From Entamoeba invadens IP1 (taxonomy: Eukaryota; Evosea; Mastigamoebida; Endamoebidae), in NCBI RefSeq assembly GCF_000330505.1, contig NW_004191750.1, forward strand, positions 342,013 to 406,012: DNA of 64,000 nucleotides. The letters run 5' to 3'. A model generated the notes under the pieces. That model had not been told where the DNA came from and made no database searches. It saw only the letters and a program-made list of their open reading frames with translations. Every line of letters begins with the position of its first letter. Position 1 is the stretch's first letter. Positions 1 through 10,408 of the stretch are shown in pieces. The position numbers and the translations under genes were made by a program.

Positions 1-340
1 TTAACTGTAAGATCTGTTTCTCATTCTTGTCGATAATGTCTTGAGCAGTTATTGTTGCGTTTATGTTCTCTTTTAATAGACTTAAAAATATCTCTAAATT
101 GTCTCTGTCGTGGATCTCACTCTTGGGCGCTTTGTTATACTTCTTTGCTGGCTTCCCAGTCTCTTTTTCTAAGAACTTGATTAAAGCTACACCACTGTGT
201 AGGTCGGAATTTAAGTCGTCGATATGGGGATCGTCATTGTTCTCGTTATTCAAATAAGCAGTGTAAGCGCGCTTATGTTGCTGGCCGATAATTTTCATCA
301 GTTGAAGACTAACAGACTTCCCTAATTCCTTTCGCGACAT
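1..340 (-). CDS. Calponin-homology (CH) domain protein, N-terminal part (runs off left edge)
   Basis: An open frame runs from an ATG at 340-338 to the window edge without a stop, so only the first 113 residues are visible. The protein opens MSRKELGKSVSLQLMKII. It then shows a CH-domain core: DLNSDLHSGVALIKFLE, followed by TGKPAKKYNKAPKSEIHDR and a helical stretch ending NATITAQDIIDKNEKQIL. The DLxSGxALIxLLE pattern followed by a x-N-x-x-x-x-L-x-L-L-K helix is characteristic of the single, N-terminal (type 3 or type 1) CH domains of actin-binding proteins. CH domains bind F-actin or act in signalling scaffolds. The rest of the protein is outside the window, so the subfamily cannot be told. It is transcribed away from another CH-domain gene that starts at 1897. 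Confidence 0.75.
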   Translation of the reverse strand, partial: MSRKELGKSVSLQLMKIIGQQHKRAYTAYLNNENNDDPHIDDLNSDLHSGVALIKFLEKETGKPAKKYNKAPKSEIHDRDNLEIFLSLLKENINATITAQDIIDKNEKQILQL

Positions 341-549
341 AGATAATTCACAGTTCAACTATTGTGAATCAATATTATATATTTATTATATAGTTATTAT
401 ATAGAAATTATATTTCTCTTATACTTTTAATACTTTTGAGAAAAATGTCAATGTGGTGTTATTTGTGTCTGGAAAACATCCGTTATAAATTCTGTTTCAA
501 ATGAATTGAATAATTTCTTTGTTATAATAGTTTTAATAAATGTTATTGG

Positions 550-729
550 TCATTTACTAATACACGTCAGAACGAAAACACTTTTGGGAAGAAATGGATT
601 TGTTGAACTAAACTTTTCCTTTGGCATTTTCTCTTTGTTTTGTTTGATCGTCCATTTTGGGAATATTGTGATTGTTTCATTTAGAAATGCCCTGAGATCT
701 TCACTTTGTTTGTTTTTTTCTACTTGCAT
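550..729 (-). CDS. Possible small ORF of 59 residues
   Basis: The minus strand carries an ATG (729-727) to TGA (552-550) frame of 59 codons. It encodes a charged, ordinary-looking protein starting MQVEKNKQSEDLRAFLNE and ending FVLTCISK. Its composition (many Lys, Glu, Asn) resembles the real genes of the window, whereas the opposite strand reads as the hydrophobic stretch expected of an antisense shadow. I do not recognise any family. It could be a genuine short gene, an exon, or the remnant of a decayed gene. Confidence 0.3.
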   Translation of the reverse strand: MQVEKNKQSEDLRAFLNETITIFPKWTIKQNKEKMPKEKFSSTNPFLPKSVFVLTCISK

Positions 730-1896
730 TAATATTTATTAATGATATTTTACTGATTGTAATGGTTTAAATGTAAAAATAAAAAAAAGAAGAGTCTGTT
801 CTTGAAAAATACTTTTCCTTTGATAATTATTTTTACAAAAAAACACAATCTGTTATATCTAATACTATTAATTAATTATGTTCAGTTATTAATTATTTTG
901 AATATATCATGATTAAATTAATTGTATACATTATTTTCAAAATAATACATCAATTTTAATATAAGATTAGTTTATTATTACTATAAATAGATGATCTTTT
1001 TTATTTTTATAATTTTTTTTTAGTTAGTTTTTGCTTGAAAAAGAGTTATAAATACATTATTAATTATACAATAATTTATTTTACTATTATTTTAAATAAA
1101 ATAAATGTCTTTAAAAATTAAAACTATTATTTATGCTTTGCTAAAAATTAGTATTTAATAATTTTAAAACTATTATTTTTTATGTATAAAAAAACATAAA
1201 GTTAAATTTGTGATTTTTTAACAATTTATTATTATAAAAAAATTATACACAGACAAATAATTTAATAATTAATATTTTTATATTATAAATAAAAACGTGT
1301 TTGTATTTTGAACTTGTTTTTGATATAAAATGAAATAATTTTTTTACTAAAGATAATAGTTAAAAGAAAAACACCTTGAAAATCCATTAATTTTTGTTTA
1401 AAGAACGGGAAAAAAACACATAAAATTGGATTTTTTTTCAATTTTGCCCAAAAGATGGAGACCAATCAATTATTTTCCTTTATAAAAAAATCTATTTTTG
1501 TCATTCAAAAAACATTATTTTGACAAATTGTTATTAAGTGAACCATTTTAATAATTTTTCGGTTACACATTTAACACATTAACAAACACCAACTTCCATA
1601 CATTTCATTGAGCCAAAAGTGTCATATCGTCTAATGTTTGAATAGATTAAACCACCATTTTTTTATTTCCTGCAGATTTGGTATTTTTAAAAAGAAATTA
1701 TGGGGGAACTTAAGCGTAAAAACGTCAAAAAGAAACTCGCGTATAACTTGAAAAAAGTGTGTGAGGAAAACCCGTAGAAACCCTTTTTAGTTTGTATGAT
1801 ATAATATTGCTTTTGTCTATCAAAAAGCACCAAAAACAGAAAAAAAATGCATTTGAAAACCGACAATAAAAAGAAAACAAAAAAACCAATTTCCAG
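730..1896. other. AT-rich spacer between two CH genes, with a possible uORF and leader intron
   Basis: Mostly A/T runs without coding signal. The last 250 bases are more complex. A 25-codon ATG-to-TAG frame at 1700-1777 encodes a very basic peptide starting MGELKRKNVKKKLAYN. At 1792 there is a GTTTGT, the usual Entamoeba intron donor, and CCAG falls directly before the ATG at 1897, so a roughly 100-nt intron in the 5' leader is possible. Nothing proves that the uORF or the leader intron is used. Confidence 0.3.
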
Positions 1897-4761
1897 ATGG
1901 AGACTGATTACAAAGCAACATATCCCGAACGTTATATCGACGGGCCTTTAATCCTCGACAGAGATTCACCAGACGACTATGATAAAAAGGAGTTAGTTCG
2001 GTGGATAAATAGTCAACTCATGGATAACAAGACTATGACAGATGACTATAAATATATTCCAATTAAAGAAGATGGGAATGATTTTTTCTATGCCCTTTCT
2101 GATGGTGTGATTATTCGACAAATTATATTAAAATATTACCCGACTTATAAAATGGATGTTAAATTTGGGCAGAGTGGACTGATCATGAAAAATTCTAATA
2201 TTACAAACGTCCTTCGTATTACTCAAATCATTTTAAACAAAAACACAATCGGCGCACAAAATTTGTCCAAACCGGAGAAGTCCTCAGCTTCTCTTGTTCT
2301 TGGTTTTGTGTGGGGGCTTCTCGACAAATTCCAAGAGAAGAAAATTAAAGACTTGATGAGTGGTAATGAGGGACTAACTGTTAATGACTTTTTAATTAAT
2401 TGGGTCAACGAAGCTCTTGAGAAAGAAGGCGTCTCAAAGAGAATTAATAACTTTGCAGACGACGTGACGGACTGTGTCGCGTACGCTCATTTACTCCACA
2501 ACTGCGATAAGAGATGTACATTGGACGCGTTAAACACGTCCGACCCTTTAGAACGCGCGGAGCGCGTTCTTCAGGCTGCGGACATCCTCGGAGCGCGAGC
2601 GTTTGTCGATGCGCGACAAATCGTCGACGGCGACGGGATCCGTAATTTCCGGTTTGTCAACAACTTATATGGTGTTGTCAATCGACTTAAAATGGAAGAG
2701 GAGGAGCGCCAGAAGAAGTTGTTAGCGGAGCAAATGGCGCAACTTGCGAAAGATGAAGAACAGCGGAAACGGGATGCCGCTGAGCAGGCACTTCGCGACA
2801 AGGAGGAAGCGGACAAACAAGCTGAGCGGGACCGACTTGCGAAGATCAAAGAACTTGCGCGAAAGAAGGAGGAATTACAAGACAAAGCGAAGGAGAAGCG
2901 AGCGGAAGAGATCAGTAAAGCGATAGATGAGGAACACAAGACTTTAGATGCACAAGCGGATGAATTAGAAGATAAGAAGTTAATGTTAGAGCAAATGAAT
3001 CAATTGATTTTAGAGTCCAAAGTCCAAGATGCCCGGCAAGCGCGAGAAGATGAGGCGAAATTGAATCAAGCGAAGATTGAAGCGAAAAAGACGGAGATTC
3101 AACAAAACGAAGAGACTGAGGAGAGTGCAAAACAACTTGCGATCATGCAAAAATTGATAGAAGAGAAAGAAAAAGAGATGCGGGTGATTGAATCTTTAGC
3201 TCATTTGGATAACGAAGGAGTTAAAAATCTCACTAATGACGTCAAAGAAGAGAACGTCAAATTAAAAGACGACTTGAGACAAACCCAAAGCGTGTTATCG
3301 GAGAGTCGGACTGAATTGGCTGCTGCGCAATTGGAGACGCAGAAAAAGCAAGAGGAGGTGGATACGGTGAAAAAGAACATGGACGCCGAGACGAAACGAA
3401 TGTTAGCGGAGAAAGAGATGCGCGAGGCGCGCATCAATCGCGAGAAACAGAATGCGGAAACGCTCCAGTTGAAAATCACGGAGATGGAGAAGATGACGGA
3501 CACCTTAATTAACGACATCAATCAGCAAAAGGTCGAGACGATCACGAAGACGGACACCCTCACTGATTTGCAAGACCAGAACAAAAACACTTTGAAACAA
3601 GAGAAGAAGGCGATGGCGGAGTTTGAGTCGCAATTGGAGAAGATCAAAATGTTACAAAAGAAGCACAAGAGTAATCAGAAAGAAACGGAAGAGACAAAGC
3701 GAGAGATAATGAAGACAAAGAACCAACAAAAAGTGGTGAATACGGAGAAGATGATGGTAGTAGCGGAGCGAGAAGACTTAGAAACACAGTCCGAGTCGAA
3801 ATTAACAAAACAAGAGGAATTAGCGCAACGCGTTGAGTCTCTCGATGCCAAAGTCTTTGATCAAGAGAATGAATTACAAAATTTAGAAGAGAAGAATGAG
3901 CAAGACGACGAAGACAGGAAGTTCAAATTGGAGTTGGAGAACCAAAAGAAGTTACAAGACATCGAACGACAAAAGAAAGCGGCGGACGACGAGAAGAAAC
4001 GCTTAGAGAAAGAGCGCAAGAAAGCAAAACGGGAAGAAAAAGAGGCGAAAGCAAAGATAGAAGAACTCAAAGAGAAACAAAAGGAGCGCGCAAAAGAGAA
4101 AGAAGCACTCGAACTGGAACGGAAGGACTTTGAGGAACGGTCGAAAATAATCGAAGAGCGCGGGAAGAAGGATAAAGAGAGTCAAGCGGAGTTTGAGAGT
4201 CGAATGGCTTTATTAACACAAGAGAAAGAGCGTATTCTATCAAAGCAGAAAGACATCGAAAGTGCCGAGAAGGAAGATAAAAAGAAGATGGATCGACTCC
4301 GTCGAAAGCGCGAGGAAGCAAAGAGGATGCGTGAAGATGGGTTAACGGTAGCTGACCCGACAATGGCCGACGTCGAGAAGGAACTTTCCGAGAAAGAAAA
4401 ACGCGCAAAACGACGAGAAGAACGCGAGAAGGAACGACTGAAAAAGGCGGGACGAGACTCCGATAAAGGCGAAGAAAGCAAAGAAATAACTCCATCAGAA
4501 AGTAGTGACAAAAGCGAAGAGAAAAGTACGAATTCGGCATTGTCGTCATACGAAGAAAGAAGGAGGAAAAGAGAAGAAGAAAGAAAGGCTAAAGAGGAAG
4601 AACGAAAAGCAAAAACCTCAGCTTTGACTAAACCTAAAGACAAAAAGGAAGAACCACAGAAAGAAGAGAAAAAAGAACCAGTCGATAGAGCAGCAGCTAT
4701 TGAGGAACGTAGAAAAAAGAGAGAGGAAGAGAGAAAGGCTCGTCTCGCCTCTGCTAAGTGA
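1897..4761 (+). CDS. Tandem CH-domain protein with a very long coiled coil
   Basis: 954 residues. Residues about 25-270 contain two CH-like segments: the first includes ELVRWINSQL and the second DFLINWVNEAL, a pair of the fimbrin/cortexillin kind that normally binds F-actin. From about residue 270 to about 870 the protein is an almost unbroken Glu/Lys/Arg/Gln-rich heptad region, expected to form a long rod. The C-terminus is highly charged, with repeated EERRKKREEERKA-like blocks and a Ser-rich break near residue 860. Role inferred: an actin-binding, filament-forming cytoskeletal protein. The stretch coding the second CH segment (2500-2660) is markedly more GC-rich than its surroundings. The start is the first in-frame ATG and follows a long AT-rich leader. 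I cannot assign an orthologue; the CH pair plus coiled-coil architecture is clear. Confidence 0.8.
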   Translation: METDYKATYPERYIDGPLILDRDSPDDYDKKELVRWINSQLMDNKTMTDDYKYIPIKEDGNDFFYALSDGVIIRQIILKYYPTYKMDVKFGQSGLIMKNSNITNVLRITQIILNKNTIGAQNLSKPEKSSASLVLGFVWGLLDKFQEKKIKDLMSGNEGLTVNDFLINWVNEALEKEGVSKRINNFADDVTDCVAYAHLLHNCDKRCTLDALNTSDPLERAERVLQAADILGARAFVDARQIVDGDGIRNFRFVNNLYGVVNRLKMEEEERQKKLLAEQMAQLAKDEEQRKRDAAEQALRDKEEADKQAERDRLAKIKELARKKEELQDKAKEKRAEEISKAIDEEHKTLDAQADELEDKKLMLEQMNQLILESKVQDARQAREDEAKLNQAKIEAKKTEIQQNEETEESAKQLAIMQKLIEEKEKEMRVIESLAHLDNEGVKNLTNDVKEENVKLKDDLRQTQSVLSESRTELAAAQLETQKKQEEVDTVKKNMDAETKRMLAEKEMREARINREKQNAETLQLKITEMEKMTDTLINDINQQKVETITKTDTLTDLQDQNKNTLKQEKKAMAEFESQLEKIKMLQKKHKSNQKETEETKREIMKTKNQQKVVNTEKMMVVAEREDLETQSESKLTKQEELAQRVESLDAKVFDQENELQNLEEKNEQDDEDRKFKLELENQKKLQDIERQKKAADDEKKRLEKERKKAKREEKEAKAKIEELKEKQKERAKEKEALELERKDFEERSKIIEERGKKDKESQAEFESRMALLTQEKERILSKQKDIESAEKEDKKKMDRLRRKREEAKRMREDGLTVADPTMADVEKELSEKEKRAKRREEREKERLKKAGRDSDKGEESKEITPSESSDKSEEKSTNSALSSYEERRRKREEERKAKEEERKAKTSALTKPKDKKEEPQKEEKKEPVDRAAAIEERRKKREEERKARLASAK

Positions 4762-6138
4762 AATTCTTGTCATTCAATCTAGTTTCTTAAACTAGAAATT
4801 ATTGTTTTATGGTTATTAAATATTTATCGTATAATTTACTATAAAATATAATTCTAGTTATACATAGAAAAAATGAAAGATTTTTATCACTTTTGTTTTT
4901 GTTGTAAAAACAAGATAAAAGTTGGCAACATACCAATAGTGTCAATGAACATAAATTAATGTGTTAATATCCCATTTTATTACTTATTAATAATTTAATA
5001 TTATTATTCTTTATTATTTTGGTAATAAAGGGATTATCAGAAATAGTTTTATTTCTAAAAAATTTAACAATTGATTATGTCAGAGATTTTGTGAATAAAA
5101 TAGTTTGAAACTAAAAAAAGCATTACAATGGTTAATGAACACACATAATCATTTTATTTTAATTATAAATTCCATTAATAATGGTTAAATCTATTACTTA
5201 ATTATACTTTTTTTATCAAAATAATATAGATTTAAACCAATTGTTTTTTGATCAAATGAGATTTTGTGTTGGTAAATTATTATTATATTTTAAAACAAAT
5301 AAGGATTTTAATTCAAATTTGCTTTTTATCAATTTTTTTTGGTAAAAAACAAGAACAACTTAATGAATTAACAATTTTAGGAATTATAAGTATCATTAAA
5401 TAATTATATTAATAATCCAAAAATATTTTATGTACCTGAAACAAAAAAAATTGATAATTATAACAATAAAATTTTTGTTCTAGTGTTTTCGATCACAGTA
5501 TTTATGTATTATTATTTTATAACAACTAATAAGTAAAATATAATACATTTTTAGTGGAAAAATCTCGAAATACTAAAAAAGTTGAGTTGATTGGATGAAA
5601 AAGACCGTTAAAAAACTATAAGTTATCTTCTTAAATGTTCAACAAAGTACTTTTTTCAAAAAAAATATTAGATATTTTACTATAACAAATAGTTAAGTTA
5701 TTTGATTAAAAAATTCCCTCTGCTTTTTTGAGCACAATTATTGTATGCCGAAAAACTAATTTAGGTTCTTAGAACATAAAAAAGTATCTGATTTGTCCAA
5801 TTCTATTCCAATTAATGCAATTTATTTATTAAATTCTTTTTCTATTTTAGCATTTCATTACTTTTTGACCAAAAGTAAAAAAATGCCGATTTTTTGAAAC
5901 AAAAAATCTTTTATTTAACAATTGAAGTCCAAAAAACATTAAATCGATTAAATGAAAAATATCCCACTTATTTACCCATATTTACACTTCTACCCTCTTT
6001 TTAAAAAAATCTTAAACAAAAAAAGTCTCAGACGTATGTTTCTTTTCAGTAAAAAAAAATAGAAAAAAGAAGAACTTCGTTCACCCATCCAAAATCAACT
6101 TGAACACGAGTCAAATACAAAACAATCACTAAAACTGT
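4762..6138. other. AT-rich intergenic region
   Basis: About 1.4 kb of A/T-rich sequence without convincing ORFs on either strand. A short inverted repeat (CTAGTTTC / AAACTAG) lies about 20 bases after the upstream stop codon and could form a weak hairpin near the 3' end of that transcript. No transposon ends or RNA genes were seen. Confidence 0.5.
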
Positions 6139-6146
6139 AAAATTCA
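6139..6146 (+). promoter_or_regulatory. Initiator-like element
   Basis: AAAATTCA sits two bases before the start codon of the next gene. It matches the Entamoeba initiator (consensus AAAAATTCA), which marks transcription start a few bases upstream of the ATG in this genus with very short leaders. It supports the start codon chosen at 6148. Confidence 0.6.
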
Positions 6147-6147
6147 G

Positions 6148-7068
6148 ATGTCCTTTTTTCGACACTTGTTTAAAGGCAAAAACGTAGTAGAAAAGGCGAT
6201 TAGCAACAAAGAGAGTAACTTAAGTTCATTTGAAGGGTACTTAGTCGACGCCTCAAAACATCAAAAACTGTTTGGGTACCTTTCTAAAGTCTCCCAAAAG
6301 AAAGTACCAAATGATAAAGCTTTAGTTTATTTAACCATTTGGTATAATATCATAACTTCCCGACACTCCGTCGAGTTTTGTCAATATGTGCAAAACTTCC
6401 ATATTGAGAGGCTCAAGCTGAAAAACCCTAATTTGGTTCTTCAAAAGTTTGCAATGTATTTGGACCACAAAATTGTGTTACTTAAAAAGTATCCCTCAGT
6501 TGTTAATAATGGGTTACCCGCATTTGAAACTTCATTGGAGTTTTTAAACGAATTATGTGAGGCGTGGAAACTCTTAGTAGAGTTGCCATGGACAGATAAA
6601 CAATTTTACACAGACAATGAGTTACAAATACTTAAGGTGATCTTTTATGAAATGAATGAGGTCTTAACATTACTGAATGATTGTGTAGTCTCTTTGTGTC
6701 AGAATGTGACTAATTTGGACTCTAAGAAGTTACCTATAGTAACTAAAAGTCTTGAACGAGCAGATGTCATCAAGTACAAGTATCTCTCTTTCATTCGTAA
6801 ACCTATATTAGAACAGAACTTCGGTAACTTCCCCACTCAGTCCTATGTCCCAACGTCTCCTATGATCAGTTTCGCTCGACAATATTTCTTAAAGAAGGAT
6901 CAAGGAAAAAGTGTCACGGACTTAGAAGAGTCTATAACAACATACGCACAATCACTGACTCTCGACTTCAACACAAACAACGCAAAAATCATTTCATACT
7001 TCAGACTCCAATTCCCCGAATTCGAAGGCATAAGAGCTCCAATGAGAATAAATAGTTATGTTTTATAA
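6148..7068 (+). CDS. ANTH-like (AP180/CALM type) clathrin-adaptor candidate
   Basis: 306 residues, soluble and largely helical. The N-terminal 120 residues follow the layout of ANTH domains: an opening helix with basic residues (FKGKNVVEKAISNKES), a helix KALVYLTIWYNIITSRHSVEFCQYV, and the segment NLVLQKFAMYLDHKIVLLKKY. The last resembles the RxYAxYLxEKLxxFR helix of AP180/CALM proteins. ANTH domains bind phosphoinositides on clathrin-coated membranes. The canonical lipid-binding KxxxxxKxxH motif is not obvious, so lipid binding is uncertain. There is no long unstructured clathrin-binding tail. The start is supported by the initiator-like box at -2. Alternatively it is an unrelated helical protein. 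Confidence 0.5.
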   Translation: MSFFRHLFKGKNVVEKAISNKESNLSSFEGYLVDASKHQKLFGYLSKVSQKKVPNDKALVYLTIWYNIITSRHSVEFCQYVQNFHIERLKLKNPNLVLQKFAMYLDHKIVLLKKYPSVVNNGLPAFETSLEFLNELCEAWKLLVELPWTDKQFYTDNELQILKVIFYEMNEVLTLLNDCVVSLCQNVTNLDSKKLPIVTKSLERADVIKYKYLSFIRKPILEQNFGNFPTQSYVPTSPMISFARQYFLKKDQGKSVTDLEESITTYAQSLTLDFNTNNAKIISYFRLQFPEFEGIRAPMRINSYVL

Positions 7069-7329
7069 TCTCTTACTATAATTCATGTATGTTTCTTATT
7101 CCTATATTTTTTAATTTTTTTTTCTATTCTATAATTACTTTCTCATTTTACTAGTATTATAGTTTTGCTCTAGTAATGTCTAGTTTTGCCTTCTGTCTCG
7201 ACGGTGGAAATGTCCCAAGCACAAAAAAGTCATCAGATACAGTAAGGAAACTATATAATAATAGTAAATTAACTATATGCAAACCATACAAAGAGAACTG
7301 TAAAACAAAGAAGTACGAATAGAGAGATC

Positions 7330-8256
7330 ATGCAAACACAGAGACTTTTCTTTGATATAATCACGCTCGTTTTGTTGTCGTCGTTTCTTGTGATGATCTT
7401 TGTCCCACCAACAATCTTTGAAAAGACACTTGTCCCGCGGCTGATTCCACGTGACATCTTTCTTTCCGCGAAAACAGGAAATTTAACCCTATCGAGTACC
7501 AAAACCCTAGGGACGCTCCTGGATGGCGCTGTACATAACACACAAGCGAGAGGACTGACGAAGTTTGCGATTGGGTTTACGTACTTCTTCTCGATAGTTG
7601 CTGTCCGAACGTATAATGAAGACACGGCCAATTCTATGGAAATAGCGCAGAATTATGTGTTACGAGGAAGTCCTGTTTTCTCGTATGTGATGTCGATAGG
7701 AGGGATAGTGCTTGCGAACTTTGTGTTTTACGGGATTATTAACGCGATGATGTCGATTGTAGCACAATTCTACCCGAAGCTGGCGGAGGTGAGGAGGTTC
7801 TGTAATAAGTTTGGGTGGTACTTTAGCGCACTGCAGTTATTTGATACATTCATCCCGTTAGTGCCTGTTTCCCTATTAAATGTAGTATTTGCGTGTATTG
7901 GAGTACCTCTCCACAACTTCCTCTTTTCAGTGATCCACACGAGTTTACCGGATTTGTATGTCAGACACTTTTGGGGCGTTTACTTGAGTGAAATTGTCGC
8001 GTTGAAATTTGTCGCCGATTTGCCGTATTTGTTTGTTGTGTTGTTCTCGATAGGAGACTGTTTGTTTGCGTGTGTGTTGTTCTCCATCTATTTATTCAAC
8101 ACTGAGGCGGGGACAATGCCCCCCCAAAATTATAGCGTTGACCCACAACACAATGAGACGATAAAGAAAGATACTTTAGTATTCAAAGACAAGACGACGG
8201 AACCATCTACTCAATCAAACGAGACTAAACCACTTCTCGAAAAGAAAACTGACTGA
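7330..8256 (+). CDS. Multipass membrane protein with a dileucine sorting tail
   Basis: 308 residues. I do not recognise the family. Hydrophobic segments lie at about residues 5-27, 80-95, 116-146, 160-190 and 215-255, so roughly five to six membrane spans are likely. A luminal or extracellular loop after the first span contains an NLT glycosylation sequon. The last 50 residues are polar and end ETKPLLEKKTD. ETKPLL fits the acidic dileucine signal [DE]xxxL[LI] that clathrin adaptors read, which suggests an endosomal, lysosomal or vacuolar location (inference). The coding strand is clear from codon bias; the opposite strand gives only low-complexity shadows. The gene is convergent with the acyl-CoA synthetase, whose stop lies 77 bases downstream. 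Confidence 0.65.
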   Translation: MQTQRLFFDIITLVLLSSFLVMIFVPPTIFEKTLVPRLIPRDIFLSAKTGNLTLSSTKTLGTLLDGAVHNTQARGLTKFAIGFTYFFSIVAVRTYNEDTANSMEIAQNYVLRGSPVFSYVMSIGGIVLANFVFYGIINAMMSIVAQFYPKLAEVRRFCNKFGWYFSALQLFDTFIPLVPVSLLNVVFACIGVPLHNFLFSVIHTSLPDLYVRHFWGVYLSEIVALKFVADLPYLFVVLFSIGDCLFACVLFSIYLFNTEAGTMPPQNYSVDPQHNETIKKDTLVFKDKTTEPSTQSNETKPLLEKKTD

Positions 8257-8332
8257 TTTTTCCATTTATTTCGTTGATGTGTGTAGGTTCAAAGGGTGAC
8301 TTATACTATGTGAACCTCACAATACGATAAAG

Positions 8333-10408
8333 TTAATTAAGATTAAACATAGTGTCTATCTCCGTTTTGTACCTCTTTTCTATCGCACTCCTCTTCATTT
8401 TTAACGCAGCAGTTAACATCCCATTCTCTGGCGTCCACTCATCATCTATGAACTTAAAGTGCTTCACCTTTTGTCTCTCATTGAGTCCACACTTACTCAC
8501 GTCCTTTTCAATCAGGTGTTTGATTTTGTCGCACTCACTTCTGTCTTGGATCACTGCGTCTATTGTCTTCTGTGTAACTTCCTCCGTCTCCTTTTTATTT
8601 AACACTACAAGCGCTACAACAAAGTCGTGGAAATTGTCAGCAAAGACACAGATGGTATCAACTATTGGATGGACAACGTATTTCGACTCGATGAACTCCA
8701 ATGAGACGTACTCGCCACTCGGTTGTTTGACTATGTTTTTCTTTCTATCGATAATACATATGTGATTGGTGTCGGTGATAAGTGCAATGTCTCCAGTGCA
8801 CAACCACCCGTCTTGTGTAAAACTCTCTTTGTCCTCTTCCGGCCTCTTATAATACCCTTTAGAGACGGGAAGCCCTCGGATCATTAACTCTCCCTTTGGT
8901 GGCACTGTATTTGTGAAATAATTCAACTCAGGGACATCGCGTAACTTCGCTTCGTACATCGGAAACAACACACCAATAGTCGAAGTGGTCGCATCACCAT
9001 GCGGCATCACACTCACTGCTCCGCACACTTCCGTCATACCAAACCCTTGCATCACATCAGTGTTTGGCAAAACGGTCTTTAAAAATCTTTGTAATGTGAC
9101 GGGAAGGGCAGAACCGCCAATAACAATGCTTGTCAGTCGTTTCCCAAACAAAGAGTGTTTCAAGTTTTGGAAGACCACTAGATCAAGCACCTTGATGATC
9201 GGCCAGAAGAGGTAAGGGCTCAAGTAATTGTAATTGATGTACAACTTCTCCTTTAACCCAAAACTGAAGAAGAAGATACTCTTCTTGAGGACTGGTGAAT
9301 GCATCACCGTATCCAATATGGCCTTTTGCACTCTATTAAAGACCGTTGGCACGCCGAGTAAAATAGTTGGTTCGAGCGCACACAAATCCGACTGACAGTC
9401 AACTACGCCGCTTCCTATCAAAGTCCTTGGCGACGCGTATCCAACAGTCCCCGAGTGCATCATCACAGCAAATTCAATGCACAATTCGAATATATGGGCA
9501 AGGGGTAAATACGCTATTAACACGTCTTGATCGAAGAAGATGTTGTTATGATATCCATAGCCCAACATTAATATTTGTTTCTGTTGGACTAATATCCCCT
9601 TGGGTTCTTTAGATGTCCCAGAGGTATACATAATGATAGCCAAGTCCGTTGGACTCACTGGAGTGAATGTCTTCTGAGCTTCTGTCTTTCTCAATTCAGA
9701 GAAGAACACCATCTTGTTCTCCACATTCGTCGGCTTCTGTTCGAAGTCATCCACAGAAATGACTGTAACTGTTTTGTCCAGTTTAACATCTCCAATTCGT
9801 TTAATGGTTTCGGCAGAGACCACTAGACCCTTCACTTCAGTCTCTTGTAATGAAATGGTGACTGAGTCGTCCGACAAAGTCGAGTAAACGGTCACTATGA
9901 CTATCCCTTGTCGACACGCAGCTAACAAGAAAGCCATCCATTCATATCGAGTCTCACAGAACAGCGCTATTTTATCCCCCTTCACAAAGCCTTCGTTCGC
10001 TATCGCAGTCGACACGGCGTTGACTAAACTCTGAAACTCCTCAGAAGAGAAATAGATGTAATCCGACATTTGATACTTATAAAGTGTTTTTTTGACTTCT
10101 TTGCCGTTAACGGTGGTATTATAAGTCTTATACGGGACTTCTTTAATCAACTTGCGGTACCCAATAAGCTTGTTTGTGGGCTTCTTGGTCATATTGTCAA
10201 CAACATCCGCTATGGTTTCGTTGTGCTGGACATTGTAATCAACTAACTTCTCCACTCCAAAACATCCACGGAGCACGCGAGTCTCACCGGGCTTGGCTTC
10301 TCCGATGTAACATCCATTGAGTTTCGGGTCGTATGGTTTAGGACGGAGATAATAAAGTATGAGAGCTGTGACGAGTAAAACGATGAGTAGAGTAAGAAAC
10401 ACTCCCAT
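8333..10408 (-). CDS. Long-chain fatty acid-CoA ligase (AMP-binding enzyme)
   Basis: 691 residues, the usual length for eukaryotic long-chain acyl-CoA synthetases. A hydrophobic N-terminal helix (about residues 3-22, ending LYYLRPKPYD) probably anchors it to ER or another membrane. The AMP-binding P-loop motif YTSGTSKEPKG is at about 261-271. The region GFGMTEVCGA and the adenylate-forming signature TGDIALITDTNHICIIDRKK (about 545-565) are intact, followed by the GEYVSLEFIESKY motif typical of the acyl-CoA synthetase C-terminal domain. Reaction: fatty acid + ATP + CoA gives acyl-CoA + AMP + PPi, activating scavenged fatty acids for phospholipid synthesis. All expected motifs are present, so it is probably active. 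The ATG at 10408 is the first Met and precedes the membrane helix directly. Confidence 0.92.
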   Translation of the reverse strand: MGVFLTLLIVLLVTALILYYLRPKPYDPKLNGCYIGEAKPGETRVLRGCFGVEKLVDYNVQHNETIADVVDNMTKKPTNKLIGYRKLIKEVPYKTYNTTVNGKEVKKTLYKYQMSDYIYFSSEEFQSLVNAVSTAIANEGFVKGDKIALFCETRYEWMAFLLAACRQGIVIVTVYSTLSDDSVTISLQETEVKGLVVSAETIKRIGDVKLDKTVTVISVDDFEQKPTNVENKMVFFSELRKTEAQKTFTPVSPTDLAIIMYTSGTSKEPKGILVQQKQILMLGYGYHNNIFFDQDVLIAYLPLAHIFELCIEFAVMMHSGTVGYASPRTLIGSGVVDCQSDLCALEPTILLGVPTVFNRVQKAILDTVMHSPVLKKSIFFFSFGLKEKLYINYNYLSPYLFWPIIKVLDLVVFQNLKHSLFGKRLTSIVIGGSALPVTLQRFLKTVLPNTDVMQGFGMTEVCGAVSVMPHGDATTSTIGVLFPMYEAKLRDVPELNYFTNTVPPKGELMIRGLPVSKGYYKRPEEDKESFTQDGWLCTGDIALITDTNHICIIDRKKNIVKQPSGEYVSLEFIESKYVVHPIVDTICVFADNFHDFVVALVVLNKKETEEVTQKTIDAVIQDRSECDKIKHLIEKDVSKCGLNERQKVKHFKFIDDEWTPENGMLTAALKMKRSAIEKRYKTEIDTMFNLN

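Noticed and set aside
63..257. 64-residue plus-strand ORF at the left edge
   Set aside because: Shadow of the minus-strand CH-domain gene, whose protein is recognisable.
506..742. 78-residue hydrophobic plus-strand ORF
   Set aside because: Hydrophobic translation typical of the strand opposite a Lys/Glu-rich frame; the minus strand looks more coding.
2571..2939. 122-residue Ser-rich ORF opposite the CH/coiled-coil gene
   Set aside because: Antisense of a Glu/Arg-rich coiled coil always reads as Ser/Leu/Phe-rich; same for 4067-4643.
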